From Massospora cicadina (lineage: Eukaryota > Entomophthoromycota > Entomophthoromycetes > Entomophthorales > Entomophthoraceae), in the NCBI GenBank assembly GCA_022478985.1, contig JAKSZP010013338.1, forward strand, positions 1-64,000: 64,000 bases of DNA, read 5' to 3'. The stretch's first letter is position 1, and each line of letters begins with the position of its first letter. Positions 47,344 through 59,139 of the stretch are shown piece after piece. Under the pieces are notes generated by a model. That model was not told the DNA's origin. It made no database searches and saw only the letters and a program-made list of their open reading frames with translations. A program made the position numbers and the translations under genes.

Positions 47344-48059
47344 ACCAACCAATCAAAACAATATGCCCAGGTCAAAAATTTTCACAGTAACCGGACTGAG
47401 TCACAAAGTGACATCAGTCATGCACATACTGAGGAACAATGCAACCGCAATTTGGGCAAAAATGTGGTGCACAATTCAACAAAGTCAAACCTCAAAAATA
47501 TTAAATCCAATCAACAATCTGCATCAAATCAACATGAGACCTGTGCGGGAAAAGTTGATGCAAATGCAAAAAACTGCAATTCCCTTGAATCATTGGGTCA
47601 GATCAAGGGAACCAACAATGGCAGTGAAAGAATTGGAGTACAGACGCGGAGCATAGCCAAAATGAGCTGCGGTGGGATAGGACCAGAGGGCCCTCCCAAC
47701 TGCTCCTGAGGCGCCGCGGGCACCTCAGTGTCAATAGGGATGCTAAACATTGCGGGAGCCAGGGCTCATACATCATAAGCCAAAAAGCTGGCATTACTGC
47801 AAAAACCTCTTGTAGGCATCTTGGCCATCCAAGAAACCCACTGTCTACAAGGGGAAGAAGAATCCTGGTCAACCAGGGTCACACCATCACAATCAGTATG
47901 GACGTCTCACTGTGGGGTGATCATCTGAAACAACAAAAAATATAAAATTACAAACTCATCATCACACTTGTGGAAAAACTTTTCTCTCTTGCTGCAATCA
48001 CTTTTGCAACCTATTCAATTCAAGTATGAATTTAGTTTGATAATCTCACAGAGGAGATT

Positions 48060-49270
48060 AGTCTGCGCCCATGTCAGGGAGCAGTTGGGAAAGTAAGGTA
48101 AGAGGAGCAGGTGGAAGGCCCACGGACTCAAACGTTTGAAAACGCCCCAGAGAAACTGGTGGAATAGACAAAAATTCTAAAAGACTGGCGGTCACTATTT
48201 CCCCAGAAATCCTCACATGGCAAGCATGATGCAACCAGTACATCAACACGCCACACTCCCAGCCACTTTCTTTGGTAGAATATGGAGTCCACGTGTTTAT
48301 GGACATCCAACAAATGGCCTTATGGGAAAATTTTTGTGAAGATGTGCACACCTTTTTCCCAACTGCGGTGTACATTGCACTCACTCCATGTTATGTGGTT
48401 AGCTGGACCTAGGTTTCAAAAACAAAGAGGCAGCAGATGAGGCTGCTGCAGTGCGCGTAGTGGTTGACCTCCCCGAAGGGCAACAGGTCATCAAAACCAA
48501 ATGCACCAGATGGACAAAATCAAACCAAATTTTCCTCACGTTTGACTTTTTGCCTACTATGGTAAAACATGATATTTTGGAACAGCACCTGAAAGATGGT
48601 CTCACTGTATACGGCGAAATACAATCTTTCAAAATGCAACGCTTCACACTGATGCCACACCTGTGCACTGGCAAAGCCATCGCAGTTCTGACCCTGACCA
48701 AGGAGATTGCAAAGGACCTAACCCTGATCCCGCACTCCACTTTTATTGATATTGCAGGGCATACCATCCACCCATTCTGGGTGACTGTGGACAGCGCGCC
48801 CCCCATCTGCACCCACTGTGATGCGTTTGGCCATAAGGTGCATGCATGCCCCACCAAGGAGGGCGTCACATTCCAAGAGCACCCCTCGCCGCCATGGCCA
48901 GTGGAGAGGCGCACTACAAACCAACCGCAAGCACCAAAGAGGCTTTCCAGTGGGGAGCACAAGGCTGCTACCTACTGGTAAAGCCTATCTCCCCGCAAGA
49001 GTGGAAGAAGGCCAAGCAGGCTCACAGGGCCGCAGCCAAGGAAGCGGCCAAAGCCACCACCGCTATCCCATACTCCCAACGCCAGGAGGACATTGAAACC
49101 TTCGCGGTGGAAGCAACTTGGGAATCCATCAACCAATCAGATTGGGAAGCCCATGCTGATTGGGCCAATCAATCCAAGGATCTGATGGGGGACTCGATCT
49201 CACCCAATCGTTGCACCCAAGCTCCAGTTGAAACTGACTTGGGGCCCATCTCAACTGAAAATTTTTTTTA
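48060..49270 (+). pseudogene. LINE B ORF1 (zinc-knuckle protein), frameshifted
   Basis: The expected start codon reads ATTAGT where LINE C has ATGAGC. The N-terminal third is out of frame. The long open piece 48451-48981 contains VVVDLPEGQQVIKTKCTRW, LKDGLTVYGEIQSFKMQRF and a knuckle CTHCDAFGHKVHACPTKEG. A frame change near 48890 leads to 48846-49271, with AFQWGAQGCYLLVKPISPQE and an Ala/Lys-rich stretch (AHRAAAKEAAKATTAI) likely to bind nucleic acid. The minus-strand 187-codon frame here is a shadow. Confidence 0.84.
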
Positions 49271-49488
49271 ACCCGCTCAACGGTGCACCGAACTCATCCA
49301 CATCACAAAAAATTTGTCCAACGTCGGGGAAACAAAAAGTGAAGGCTAAAGCCAACGCAACTCTTTCCTCAAAAATTAACAAAAATCCTGATAGCATTGC
49401 TGCTAACACCTGTGCTGCTGTGAAGGCCCATGGGGATCTAGAGGAGGCTAGTGGGCCCAGGTGCCCACCCCCTCACGCCTAAGGTGCA

Positions 49489-52400
49489 ATGGGGGAAGCC
49501 TTCAATTTAGGGACATTGAATATCGCCGGACTCAAGGCCTCCCCATCCCAGGCTAGGAAACTGAGTTTTTTAAAACAAAATTTACCCATGGATATCCTGG
49601 CCATCCAGGAGTCCCACTGTCCACGAGGTTCTGAGGAAGCTTGGAAAACAATGCTCCTCCCATCCCTATCTTTTTGGTCAGAGCACTGTGGGGTGCTAAT
49701 TCAAAAAAATAATTTTTTCAAATTTTTATTGTCAGAAACCTTCCTCAATGGCTGAGTCCTCATTGTCACCTTCTCGTGGGCTGATGTGGTACACGCTATC
49801 ATCAACATCTATGCCCCAAATGGTGCACGAGAGTGTCAGGAATTTTTCTCATTGGTCAAATCCCTCCTGCTACCCCCAGACCCTTTCATCATCAGTGATA
49901 TGAACTGCTGGCTAAACTATCCAACGGACTGGTGGCCTTCCTCCTCCCACGCTCCCCAGGGCCACATTGAACTTCACGTTCTAAAGGCCACCCTTGGGTT
50001 AATGGATGTGCTGCCATGGCAAGCCCCACTGCTTGAGAACATGACGCGCCCCCATGTCCACAACAGCCAATTAAGGTCTATGTCCCACATTGACCTTATC
50101 CTTACGCCAGCAAAATTCCAACCTCATATATCCTACTTTAAAACAACAAAAATGGAATTCTCCAACCATCGACTGGTCTCTATAACCTACCACCTACCTG
50201 TCACAGCTGCTAAGGCCCCACATTGGTGCAAAATCCATCCCTCCAAGCTCGCGTCACCAGGATTTTCCATGTGGGTGGAATCAGCAACTTTAGCAAAAGA
50301 GTTTGTTGCACCGTTTTGTGTGGACACCATTTCCACATGGATAACCTTCAAGGATGATACCATCCGCCACTCTTGCCACCTCTCCTCCAGATGCTCACGA
50401 GCCACATCAGCTGTCATTTTGCGCGCTCTGGCAGAGTTGGCACACCTGGAGTCCAATATCCCAGCTACAGGATACAGCTCTGCATGGGGCTGGAAGTGGG
50501 TGGAGGCAGCTGCCCACCTCAACGCACTCAAAAGGCAACACAAACATCGGGTTTGTGTTCAGTACAGGACCAAACGCATCATAAAAGGCAACAAGTGCAC
50601 CGCACATTTTTTTAAAAAAATTTTGCACCACGCCAGAGCATGGCCTGCACACAGGTGTGAATATTGGATGATTCCATTTCGGATATGCCAGCTGAAGTGG
50701 CAATCAAAACATAAAAGTATTACTCCAATTTGTACCAATCTGATCCAATTCAGCCAGCCAAAGTGGCAGAATTTCTTGACTGAGCCCACATCTGCACCGT
50801 TTTCTGAGACCCAGAAATAATGAATTTGATTACTCGAATGAATTATGGACAGCCATTTGTGGTGCACCAAACTGAAAATGCCCAGGCCCAGATGGCATTC
50901 CATATGAATTCTACAAAAAGTACTTCAAATATATATCCCCACTACTGCTGGCCTCACTTAACCAGAGCCTTTTGGAAACGCGCCTCCTGCCAGAAGAAAA
51001 GAGGCCTTCACCGTCACTCTTCAAGAAAGGGGACAAGCTAGACTTAGTCAACTGGCGCCCCATTTCTTTAACTAACACGGATACAAAAATTTTAACTAAA
51101 ATCATGGCTAACCATTTAAGGATTGTAGCATCTGCCACCATCTCCCCAGAACAATTTGGTTTCATACCCAGAAGGTCAATTTGGGACAATGTGCACTCTG
51201 TGGCCAACGCATGCCAGTCCACAGCCTCTGGGGCACTTGCATTCTTGGACCAACAGAAGGCCTATGATAGAGTAAACTGGGAATACCTCAGGGCCTGCCT
51301 CCATCAATTCCGCTTACCCCCTCGCTTCATCAACTGGGTGATGTTGCTCACGGAATCTGCAACTATGGCAGTAAGTGGCCCTAGCTTCCTAATGGAAGTA
51401 GTCCGCCCTCAAAGGGGCTTGAGGCAAGGGGACTCCCTTAGCCCACTCTTATACAACTTCAGCCTTGACCCACTACTTTGAAATGCAAATGCCCAACTCA
51501 CCGGGGTCCATGTGCCAGGCCAAGCCCCAGTCAAGATGATGGCGTTTGCAGATGACTGTGTGGTTGGGGTGTTTAATAATAAAGATGCACGCGCACTTGA
51601 AGCCCTCATCCAGGAGTATTCCCGGGTAAGTAATGCTGCACTGAATGCCTCCAAAACTGAAATCATCCTCCTTGGTTGGTATCATAACTGCTGGGCCCCT
51701 GCAACCAGTGCCCAGCCCAGCCCATCTGCTCGCACACGTGCTCGCCCTCCCAGCTCACCCCACACCGCCCCACTGGTGCTCCCCTTTGTGCCACGCCATA
51801 CCATAGGGCCAGTCCGCCATCTGGGCGTGTGGGTGGAGGCAGGCGGATATGCATCAGCAGTAATGGAGAGTCATATTCTAGACAACGTGATGAAGCGCAT
51901 CGCCTCCCTCAGAGCCCACCCTACTTCCCTTACTGGCAGGGTCGTTTTGGCCAACTCTATGATCCTCTCCAAAGTCTGGTTTGGAGACCACGCCATCCCC
52001 TTCTCCCCATGCTTCTTCAAATCCTTGCATGACCTGCTGCAAGGATGGCTATGGTCAGGTCGCCCTCCACCAGTACGGTTAGAGGTCATGTTTGGCCCTC
52101 ATCAGCATGGTGGCATGGGCCTGCTCGACTTCAGAGACCATTCGCCAAGATCTTGGGTACCTGGATTGCAGCCGTCACCGCCCCTATGCTCCCCTCCCAA
52201 CACTGGTCCTGCACGGCCCACTCCAACTTCTCCCACACCTTGGGCCTCAACAATCCATCGAGCCCCCACTCCCTGATGAACTACCTGGCTTCACACCCAT
52301 TGGCCACAGGTCCTCACGGTACTAAAACCCACTACAAATGAATCCTCCTCTTTATGCGGAGCACTGAGTGGAGAATTTGTATTAGCGGACATACAACCCA

Positions 52401-53040
52401 AAGAGCCTCCCCTCACCCTAGTTCACACAAGAGGTACAGGGGCTACCCATCCATGATGGCGTGATCCCTACACGGCCCCATGTCCTATCCAGGGTGAACT
52501 ACCTGGACATGATGGACATCCCTTACTCTATTGAGACCCAAAAAACTATCCGGAAATATGCACACCATCCTCTGTTGCAGCCTCAAATATGTTCCCATGT
52601 GTGGCGCTGCCTGAGGCGGGTGTACCATACAGCTGAGCGCTCTAACGCTTTACACTCATCCTGCGTCGTGTGTGGCCAGTATGGAACGCTGTTCCACCAC
52701 CTGGAGAAGTGTACTACCTCTAAAGTGATATGGCGCGAAGTCCAACATCTGCTTGGCCAGGATCAAACACATCCCTTCAGCCTGTCAAGAGATATGTTTG
52801 CTTTATCAATGGCCTCCCCCTTCCATCCTCCCTCCGTGCTCTGGTGGTTGCAATAGCCATGTGGACTACCCACACGATTATCTTGGATGCCATCGTAGGC
52901 TCCACTCCCACCCTCTCAGAAGTTGTCCACAGATTCTGGTCTCATTTGGTGGACCACTTTGAGGCGTGGATGTTTGGATACCTCCCACCACGTCGCCAAC
53001 AGCTGGTCTCCTCCTGGTTCCCAGTTTGGTTCATAAAATG
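49489..53040 (+). pseudogene. LINE B ORF2 (endonuclease-RT), few lesions
   Basis: Starts MGEAFNLGTLNIAGLKAS. Endonuclease motifs: AIQESHCPRG (Glu), INIYAPNG, ISDMNCWLNYPTDWW, SHIDLIL, FSNHRLVSI (Asn where LINE A has Asp). RT 50972-51700: NWRPISLTNTDTKILTKIMA, FGFIPRRSIWDNVHSVA, FLDQQKAYDRVNWEYL, LRQGDSLSPLLYNFSLDPLL, then a TGA, then MAFADDCVVGVFNNKD with intact active site, and SNAALNASKTEIILL. C-terminal domain with CVVCGQYGTLFHHLEKC (CX2CX8HX4C) and WFPVWFIK, TGA, DPFLHTCS. Stops after FLNG and DPLL match Arg codons in LINE C. Frameshifts occur near 50830 and 52150. Confidence 0.88.
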
Positions 53041-56000
53041 AGACCCTTTCCTCCACACGTGTTCAATTGTGGCTACAGCCCATTCTCACATTCCCTCCCC
53101 TCCCCATAAGTGGCGTTCCCGCTGGCAACAAGAGATGGCATCGCTTCTCTGGGGTGCCTTCCATGTTACTAAGTTTTGTCTCTTTTGGGTTGACATTCAG
53201 AAGTGTCCGTCCCCTGGTTGGCCTTCCTCATAATAAATTTAAATTTATAACATCACACTTGCGCAGTTGAGTCCTGGTAGCAACAATCACATGCCAAGAG
53301 GAAATAATTTTGTTAGCATGTATCTATGCACTGTGCACTGCAACTGAGAGAAAACAATCTATTGAAAATATTTCTACTCTCACCCTCCCACCAGATACAT
53401 TATGTTAGGCGATTTCAACTGTTGGAATAACCCCAAAACAGATTGATGGCCTAATCTCAGGGGATACCCACCTGGACACATTGAATATAGCACAATGAAG
53501 GCATCTCTTGGCTTACAGGATGCTCTTCCCCCCAACTCACCATTCCTTCCCCACATAATGCAGCCCAACATATGTAAGGGAGCACTCATATCGATGAGTC
53601 GCATTAACCACATCCTCATCCTGCAATACCACCGCTCAAGAATCTCCAAATTTATAACAAAAAAGATCAATTTTTCTGACCACCAATTAATTATGGTGCA
53701 GTTAGCGCCAACTCAATCCCACACACAGGTGTTGCCTTGGAGAAAGCTTCACCTGGAAAATATAAAATTGCCTGAGATATCTGACTGGGTCAAAAACAAG
53801 GCTACAAACCCAGAATTCACAGCCCCATTCACTTCCGGATTCCATTGGAACATGAGAAAATTTCAAAAAGGATTTAATCAACAAAACCTGACATATTGCA
53901 TCACGCAAGTACACCGCGGACATGACCACAATCAAGCGTACCTTGGTGGAACTAGACCACCTGGAAATAAATACTCCAAGATCTGGCTATAGCCCTAACT
54001 GGGGATGCAAATGGGCAGAAATTTCAGCCTGACTTAACAATCTCATCTTTGAACACCAACACAGAATCAAAGTGTTGAACAAAGGTAAGTTCATAAAGGA
54101 AGGCGAAACCTGTTCAACATACTTTTTCCACCAATTCCACTCCTGCAGAAACCAGCCCATGTGCACACAGGTCTGCAAGACCAACAGCACCATGGCAACT
54201 GACCCTGAGGAGGTCAAGGCGGAAGTACACCGCTATTACACTGAATAATATCGCAATATACAACAGACCCACAAAAAATTAAAGAATTTACTCAAACTGC
54301 CAAGATACAAAGTACACCACCAAATTACAATATACTATCCCTTATTACATGAGAGGAGCTTTGGGAGACAATTCGCGGTGCACCATGTAGGAAATGCCCA
54401 GGGCCTGATGGGATACCCTACAAATTTTACAAAAAATATTTTCAACAAATCGCCCCCTCCTATTGGCGTCAATGAACCAGAGCTTGTTGGAAACACGCCT
54501 ATTGCCAAGAGGCCATGAATCCTACGTTATAACCTTGTATAAAAGGGTGACAAGTTGGACCTGGCCAACTGGCACCCAATTGCACTCTTCAATACTGACA
54601 CAAAAATTTTAACAAAAATTTTAGCAGCCAGATTAGGTGCAATTGCATCTGACGTCCTATCACCCAACCAGTTTGGGTTTATACCAGGGCGTTCAATCTG
54701 GAAAAAAATTCACCCTGTTGCAAATATTTGCCAATCCAAAGCAACTGGTGCCCTGGTCTTCTTGGATCAGGAAAAGGCGTATGACCGTGTTAGATGGCCA
54801 TACCTAAAAGAATGTCTACATGCCTTCAATCTCCCACCAAGATTCATAAAATGGGCGATGCTCCTAATAAAATCTGCAACTATGGCTGTATGCGGCCCTG
54901 GATTCCTAACAAACAAGATTAAACCACACAGAGGGCTCAAACAAGGGGATCCCCTCAGCCCACTTCTATATAATTTTAGCTTTGACCCACTCCTCTGAGA
55001 AACTGACTCACATCCTATGGGGATAACCGCACAAGGACAACCAACAGTCAAAATACTGGCCTTTGCGGATGACTGCATAGCAGGTATAAAAAAACAATGA
55101 AGATGCCCGACAGCTGGAACGCACTCTAGAGGAAAATATAAGGTGAGCAATGCATCGCTCAACAAAAGGAAGACAGAAATCATCCTCTTAGGCAAATACA
55201 CAAACAATTGGGCCACAACATCAGAACCTCATACCAACACACGAAGAAAAAACCCAATCATTTTACCCTTTGCAACACCTCCCACCACCACTCCTGTCCA
55301 ATACCTTGGAATTTGGCTAGAATCAGGGGGATATGCTAATGAGACAATGGAAAGTAACCTGCTACAACGGGTATCCAAACGTGTCGTCTCCCTCAAGGAA
55401 AGAATCCCAGGACTAACAGGATGAGTTACAATTGCTAATTCGCTCATCCTCCCAATACTGTGGTACCAGGCCCACGCAATCGCCTTCTCACCTACCTTTA
55501 TAACCTCAATCCGCGCGCTTATCCAGGGCTGGCTGTGGCCTGGCTCTCACCCTCCTATACGGATGAAAACACTATTTGGCCCACGCTCAAGCGGAGGCAT
55601 GGGACTAATAGATTTTGAGAGCCATGCCAATCACATCCTAGGTACCTGGATAAATGAAGTCCTTGCTCCAGACCTCCCGCAACAACATTGGTCTAGAGCA
55701 GCAAGGACTAACTTTGCACAGGCGCTCAAATTAACCAACCCACATAGTCCACCCAGACTACTTTCATACCTTGCCAAGCACCCTACTGCAACGGGTCCGC
55801 ATGGAACCTTCCCTCATTTCAAACATATCCTCCAAACTATCCACCGTATGGGATGGACCATAGAAAACATGAGTACTATACAGGGAATGGGAAGAACCAG
55901 CCCCCAATTCAAATTAAGAAACCCAGAAAACCACCCCCAGAAAGATATGCTCGCAACAACCCCAAATACAGCTAGGATAGAATATCTAGATATGTTGGAC

Positions 56001-56745
56001 ATTACTTATGATTTAACCACACAGAAGGCAATGTGGAAAATGACTCACCACTCGCTCCTACAGCCGAGGATAAGAGAAAATGCTTGGCGCTGTCTGAGAA
56101 AGACTTATAGGACAGCAGACCATTCCAACTCCCTCCACAAAACATGTGCAGTATGTGGAGGGGAGAGATCCCTACATCACCGCCTAGAAACATGCCCCCA
56201 ACAAAAGCTATATGGCAGGAAGTCGCACGCCTGCTCAATATCCAAAACGAACAGGAATTCTCGATATCAAAGAGCATCTTCGCGCTTCAGATCAAATCAC
56301 AGATCCCATCCACACTCCATTCCATAATAATACCCATTGCAATGTGGACAATACACACAATTGCATTAGATGCATTCAAGGGCACGGTCCCAACCATTCA
56401 TGGGATTACTAACAGACTCCATGTCCACTTACTAGAGCACCTCCAAGCCTGGCTCTATGAATATATGAGACCAAGGCAAAAAGCGCTCATAGAATCATGG
56501 TTCCCACTCTGGTTCCTCCACACAGACCCTTTCCTTCACACCTGCTCCATAGCGGGGGAAACCCCCTCAGAGTAGCGCACCAACCCCCCATACCTGGCAG
56601 TCCCGCTGGCAACAGGGGTAACTTGAGTACCCTGGGGTGCCCAATATTTATATTTGTTGGTTATTCTCTTAGTTTCACGTATATTTGGTAATGTCCATCC
56701 CCTGGTCAGCTTATCTTGGTTAAATAAAAGATATGAACAATGAAG

Positions 56746-57467
56746 TGATCATTTTCAAGTTTGTTGTTAAAATATATCTGAACGTTATGGATGGTGAAAA
56801 ATTCCAAAAGCAAATGATAAGATATAAAAACATATAGAAAAATTATATAAGAAAAAACACCGAAGAAAAAATATATAAAAAATAAAGTAAAAAAATGATC
56901 AAGATTATGGTTCTTATTTTGCCATAGAAACAGCACTGGTGGTGTTCCCACCTACCAAGTGAGATGGATGGGGATGAATTACGATGGGAAAGAGTCCCAA
57001 TGAGTAGTAGGGCCAGCTCAGGTTGCAACTGGGTCCGCCAGGAATATTCCTGAGGAACTTATAGTATTAAGTTGTTGGTAGGATCAAGATTGTTTAAAAC
57101 ATGATCCTCCATGAGTAGCTTCAGGGCACTTGAACAGGAATCAGGGAAACCAGTTGAGGATATTGTTAATGCTGAGTCATTGAAACCTGTCCTGGGTTTG
57201 TACAGGTTGACCAGTTCATTTTTGGAAATGATGCCAAACATATTTAAGGTGCAGTATGATGCTGAAGGAACTGTACTTGAGAGAAGCGGCAGCGAGTAAG
57301 AAGCAAGGAATAGGGGCTGCGTTGCCAAAGGTTGGCATAAGTAGCGTTTAGTGCAAATAGAGCTGAGCTCCATTGAAGTATTTTTAAAGTATGACGACCC
57401 TGGCTGATCAGCATCCTTTACTCACCTTATTATCTTTCATTGGGTAATCTAGGCAAGCGGATGGATA
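56746..57467 (+). pseudogene. E4 3' internal remnant, chromodomain-like
   Basis: Between LINE A and the E4 3' LTR. Translation near 56945-57065 reads VPTYQVRWMGMNYDGKES, then VVGPAQVATGSARNIPEEL, resembling a chromodomain (YxVxWxG...SWxP...). A following 62-codon open piece (57111-57299, FRALEQESGKPVEDIVNAES) is unassigned. Stops occur. The first ~180 bp (56746-56920) is AT-rich with no feature. Confidence 0.45.
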
Positions 57468-58476
57468 TGTTGGGATTTTTGTATGCACATATTACCCAGT
57501 TGCTTAGATTACAAAGATCTGCTTATTCACTAGGGGATTAGTCCCATAAGTGGATATAGTAGTTAGCATTTTCAGATGATAACTATTTTTTGGCAGAAGA
57601 GCCCTAGTGGACATTAGGTAATCTACCATGGTTGATCTGTCAGGTTGAACAGCAGGATTGCTTAATCCTCGTTTGGGATGATCACTGACAATAAAATGAG
57701 CAATTAAGTTGTCAATTTTATATTGATATTTAACTATATCATATGAGACTATCAGGACTTGTTGCCAATCAACAAGGGGGTTGTGAAGTTGTTAAAGTGC
57801 TGATGACACTTATATAAACAACTTCCAGGATAACTAATGAATGTGGGAATTTATATATTAACAACTTGGAAAAGGTCGCAGGACTATAAGGTGGCAAAAC
57901 CTAACTAGCTCATTGAGGGAAATCCGTGTGCATGACCTAATGTAGGCTAATCAAATGGCAACAGTCACCGCTTTCTCAGTGGGACGCCAACAGGGATTGT
58001 CGCTGATTCCCCTATGATTTCCTTTGTTTCTAAAATAGTAGCAGATAGATTTATTGAAAATACTTTTATAATTTAAACTGATATACATTGTGTATACTGT
58101 ATTCTAGGGATTAGAGTTTAAGGATAGGATATCCTTTATCTAAAAATATTTGGCCATTGAGATCTCCGCAGACTCTGCAAGAAGAGTAGAGGGAAGAGTT
58201 CCCTGCCTTTTCAGAGCTGCCTCAAAGGATAAGAAGGGCGTGCACCAGTTTAGCGTTGGACTTCCCAATCAACGTGGACATAAGAAAACTCACCTTAAGT
58301 AATAGTCTTTATACTATTACTACCCATTTTTGGTCAATAATAATAATTATTCAATTAACACGTTTATCAAGAAATTGTGGAGTAGAATTGGGAGCCAAGG
58401 TGAGCATCCCTGTTGGATGTTACAATTTGTGCTAATTACCAAGGGTGATTGAGCAGATAGCTCCCAAATTTCTACA
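57468..58476 (+). repeat. E4 3' LTR
   Basis: Begins TGTTGGGATTTTTG and ends AAATTTCTACA. It matches the 5' LTR at 43548-44550 with clear divergence. Followed by CCATC, the presumed target duplication. Only seven bases separate it from the E5 3' LTR. Confidence 0.83.
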
Positions 58477-58483
58477 CCATCTG

Positions 58484-59074
58484 TGTTATAAATTCAGCGG
58501 AATTTTTGAGATATGTCAAAATGTTTTTGTGCAGGGTTAAGCCCAATGATCAATGGACGGATGATATGAAGATCGTTAGCCCATGAAACAAATGTAAAGT
58601 TATAATAAAATATGAAGCAATTGCTTCAGACACATCACTTTATTTATTAAATATAAAACAGCAGTTTCCTTCTGCTCAGATCACTTTCTTCCTATTAAAA
58701 ATCCTCCCCTACAATATTCTTGTATTGCTTATATATCAGCAACTTTGGTTGATACCAACCCTTTTTTTAGACTATTTGTTATGTCATATCATCATTGGTT
58801 CCAGCCAAGTTTGCCATTTATTAAACTCATGATTGTCTTAACTTAAGGTGATCCACTCATTATTTGTCATACTTCAACATCTCATTATTTATCATAAATC
58901 AACATCACCTTATCACCTGATTTGGAGGCAGTCCAATAACTACCCTTTTCAACCCACTATCGCCTCATCTCAAGGCACTCAAATAATCAAAACTATGAAT
59001 CATGGTCAGCAGATTATGGTTAATCTGCCATGGCTATTTCAGGCTTATTGTCCAGTCATATCAGAATCTTGACA
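58484..59074 (-). repeat. E5 3' LTR (minus strand)
   Basis: 591 bp. On minus it reads TGTCAAGATTCTGATATGAC to TTTATAACA, with canonical TG and CA. A solo LTR with the same first part is in E1 at 21222-21685. Confidence 0.85.
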
Positions 59075-59139
59075 TTACCCCCTTTGACTGGTCAATAAGG
59101 TTCCTATTGTTTATAAGCCTGAAGGAACTTTGCATGCAC

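Larger units (their letters stand above)
47971..53250 (+). mobile_element. LINE B: full-length LINE inserted in LINE A
   Basis: Flanked by the perfect 11-bp CATCACACTTG (47960-47970 and 53251-53261). The 5' leader, with CTATTCAATTCAA, aligns with LINE C, so it is complete at 5.28 kb. The 3' end is TAATAAATTTAAATTTATAA. It is the youngest insertion in this stack. Coding: ORF1 (start ATG position now ATT), then ORF2 with endonuclease, RT and C-terminal CCHC. It is the best preserved LINE here, with long open segments, but several stops and frameshifts remain. Confidence 0.92.
47742..56575 (+). pseudogene. LINE A ORF2 (endonuclease-RT), interrupted
   Basis: The AP-endonuclease starts MLNIAG and keeps AIQETHC (catalytic Glu) before LINE B at 47971. 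It resumes at 53262 with LVATITC, GDFNCWNNPKTDW, MSRINHILI and NFSDHQLIMVQL (Asp-His retained). RT at about 54555-55200: NWHPIALFNTDTKILTKILA, FGFIPGRSIWKKIH, FLDQEKAYDRV, LKQGDPLSPLLYNFSFDPLL, stop, FADDCIAG, SNASLNKRKTEIILL. C-terminal domain 55563-56570 with CAVCGGERSLHHRLETC and WFPLWFLHTDPFLHTCS. The stop after FDPLL is at the codon that also became TGA in LINE B. Confidence 0.87.
46209..56729 (+). mobile_element. LINE A: full-length LINE split by LINE B
   Basis: Flanked by a 16-bp duplication with 14 matches (46193-46208 and 56730-56745), inside E4. It has a ~80-nt leader alignable to LINE C, ORF1, then AP-endonuclease, RT and C-terminal CCHC domain, ending in a short AT-rich tail (TTAAATAAAA). 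LINE B (47971-53250) interrupts the endonuclease. Across the insertion the codons join as NSSSHL then (V)LVATITC, with an 11-bp duplication. Its own length is about 5.2 kb. Stops in both ORFs make it defective, but the RT active site FADDC is intact. Confidence 0.9.
43548..58476 (+). mobile_element. E4: LTR element lacking recognisable pol
   Basis: LTRs 43548-44550 and 57468-58476 are collinear over about 1 kb and end CTACA. Flanks CAATC (43543-43547) and CCATC (58477-58481) differ at one base. A primer-binding candidate TGGTGCTTACTA (44553-44564) follows the 5' LTR. LINE A, itself holding LINE B, fills 46209-56729. Without them the interior is about 2.4 kb: a gag-like region at the 5' side and a chromodomain-like tail at the 3' side, with no protease, RT, RNase H or integrase. 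It is either an internally deleted chromovirus or a non-autonomous gag-bearing derivative. Confidence 0.8.

Noticed and set aside
48399..48962. 187-codon minus-strand frame
   Set aside because: Opposite strand of the LINE B ORF1, whose plus frame has the zinc knuckle and family matches.
50187..50543. 118-codon minus frame
   Set aside because: Opposite strand of the LINE B ORF2 open segment 49786-50820.
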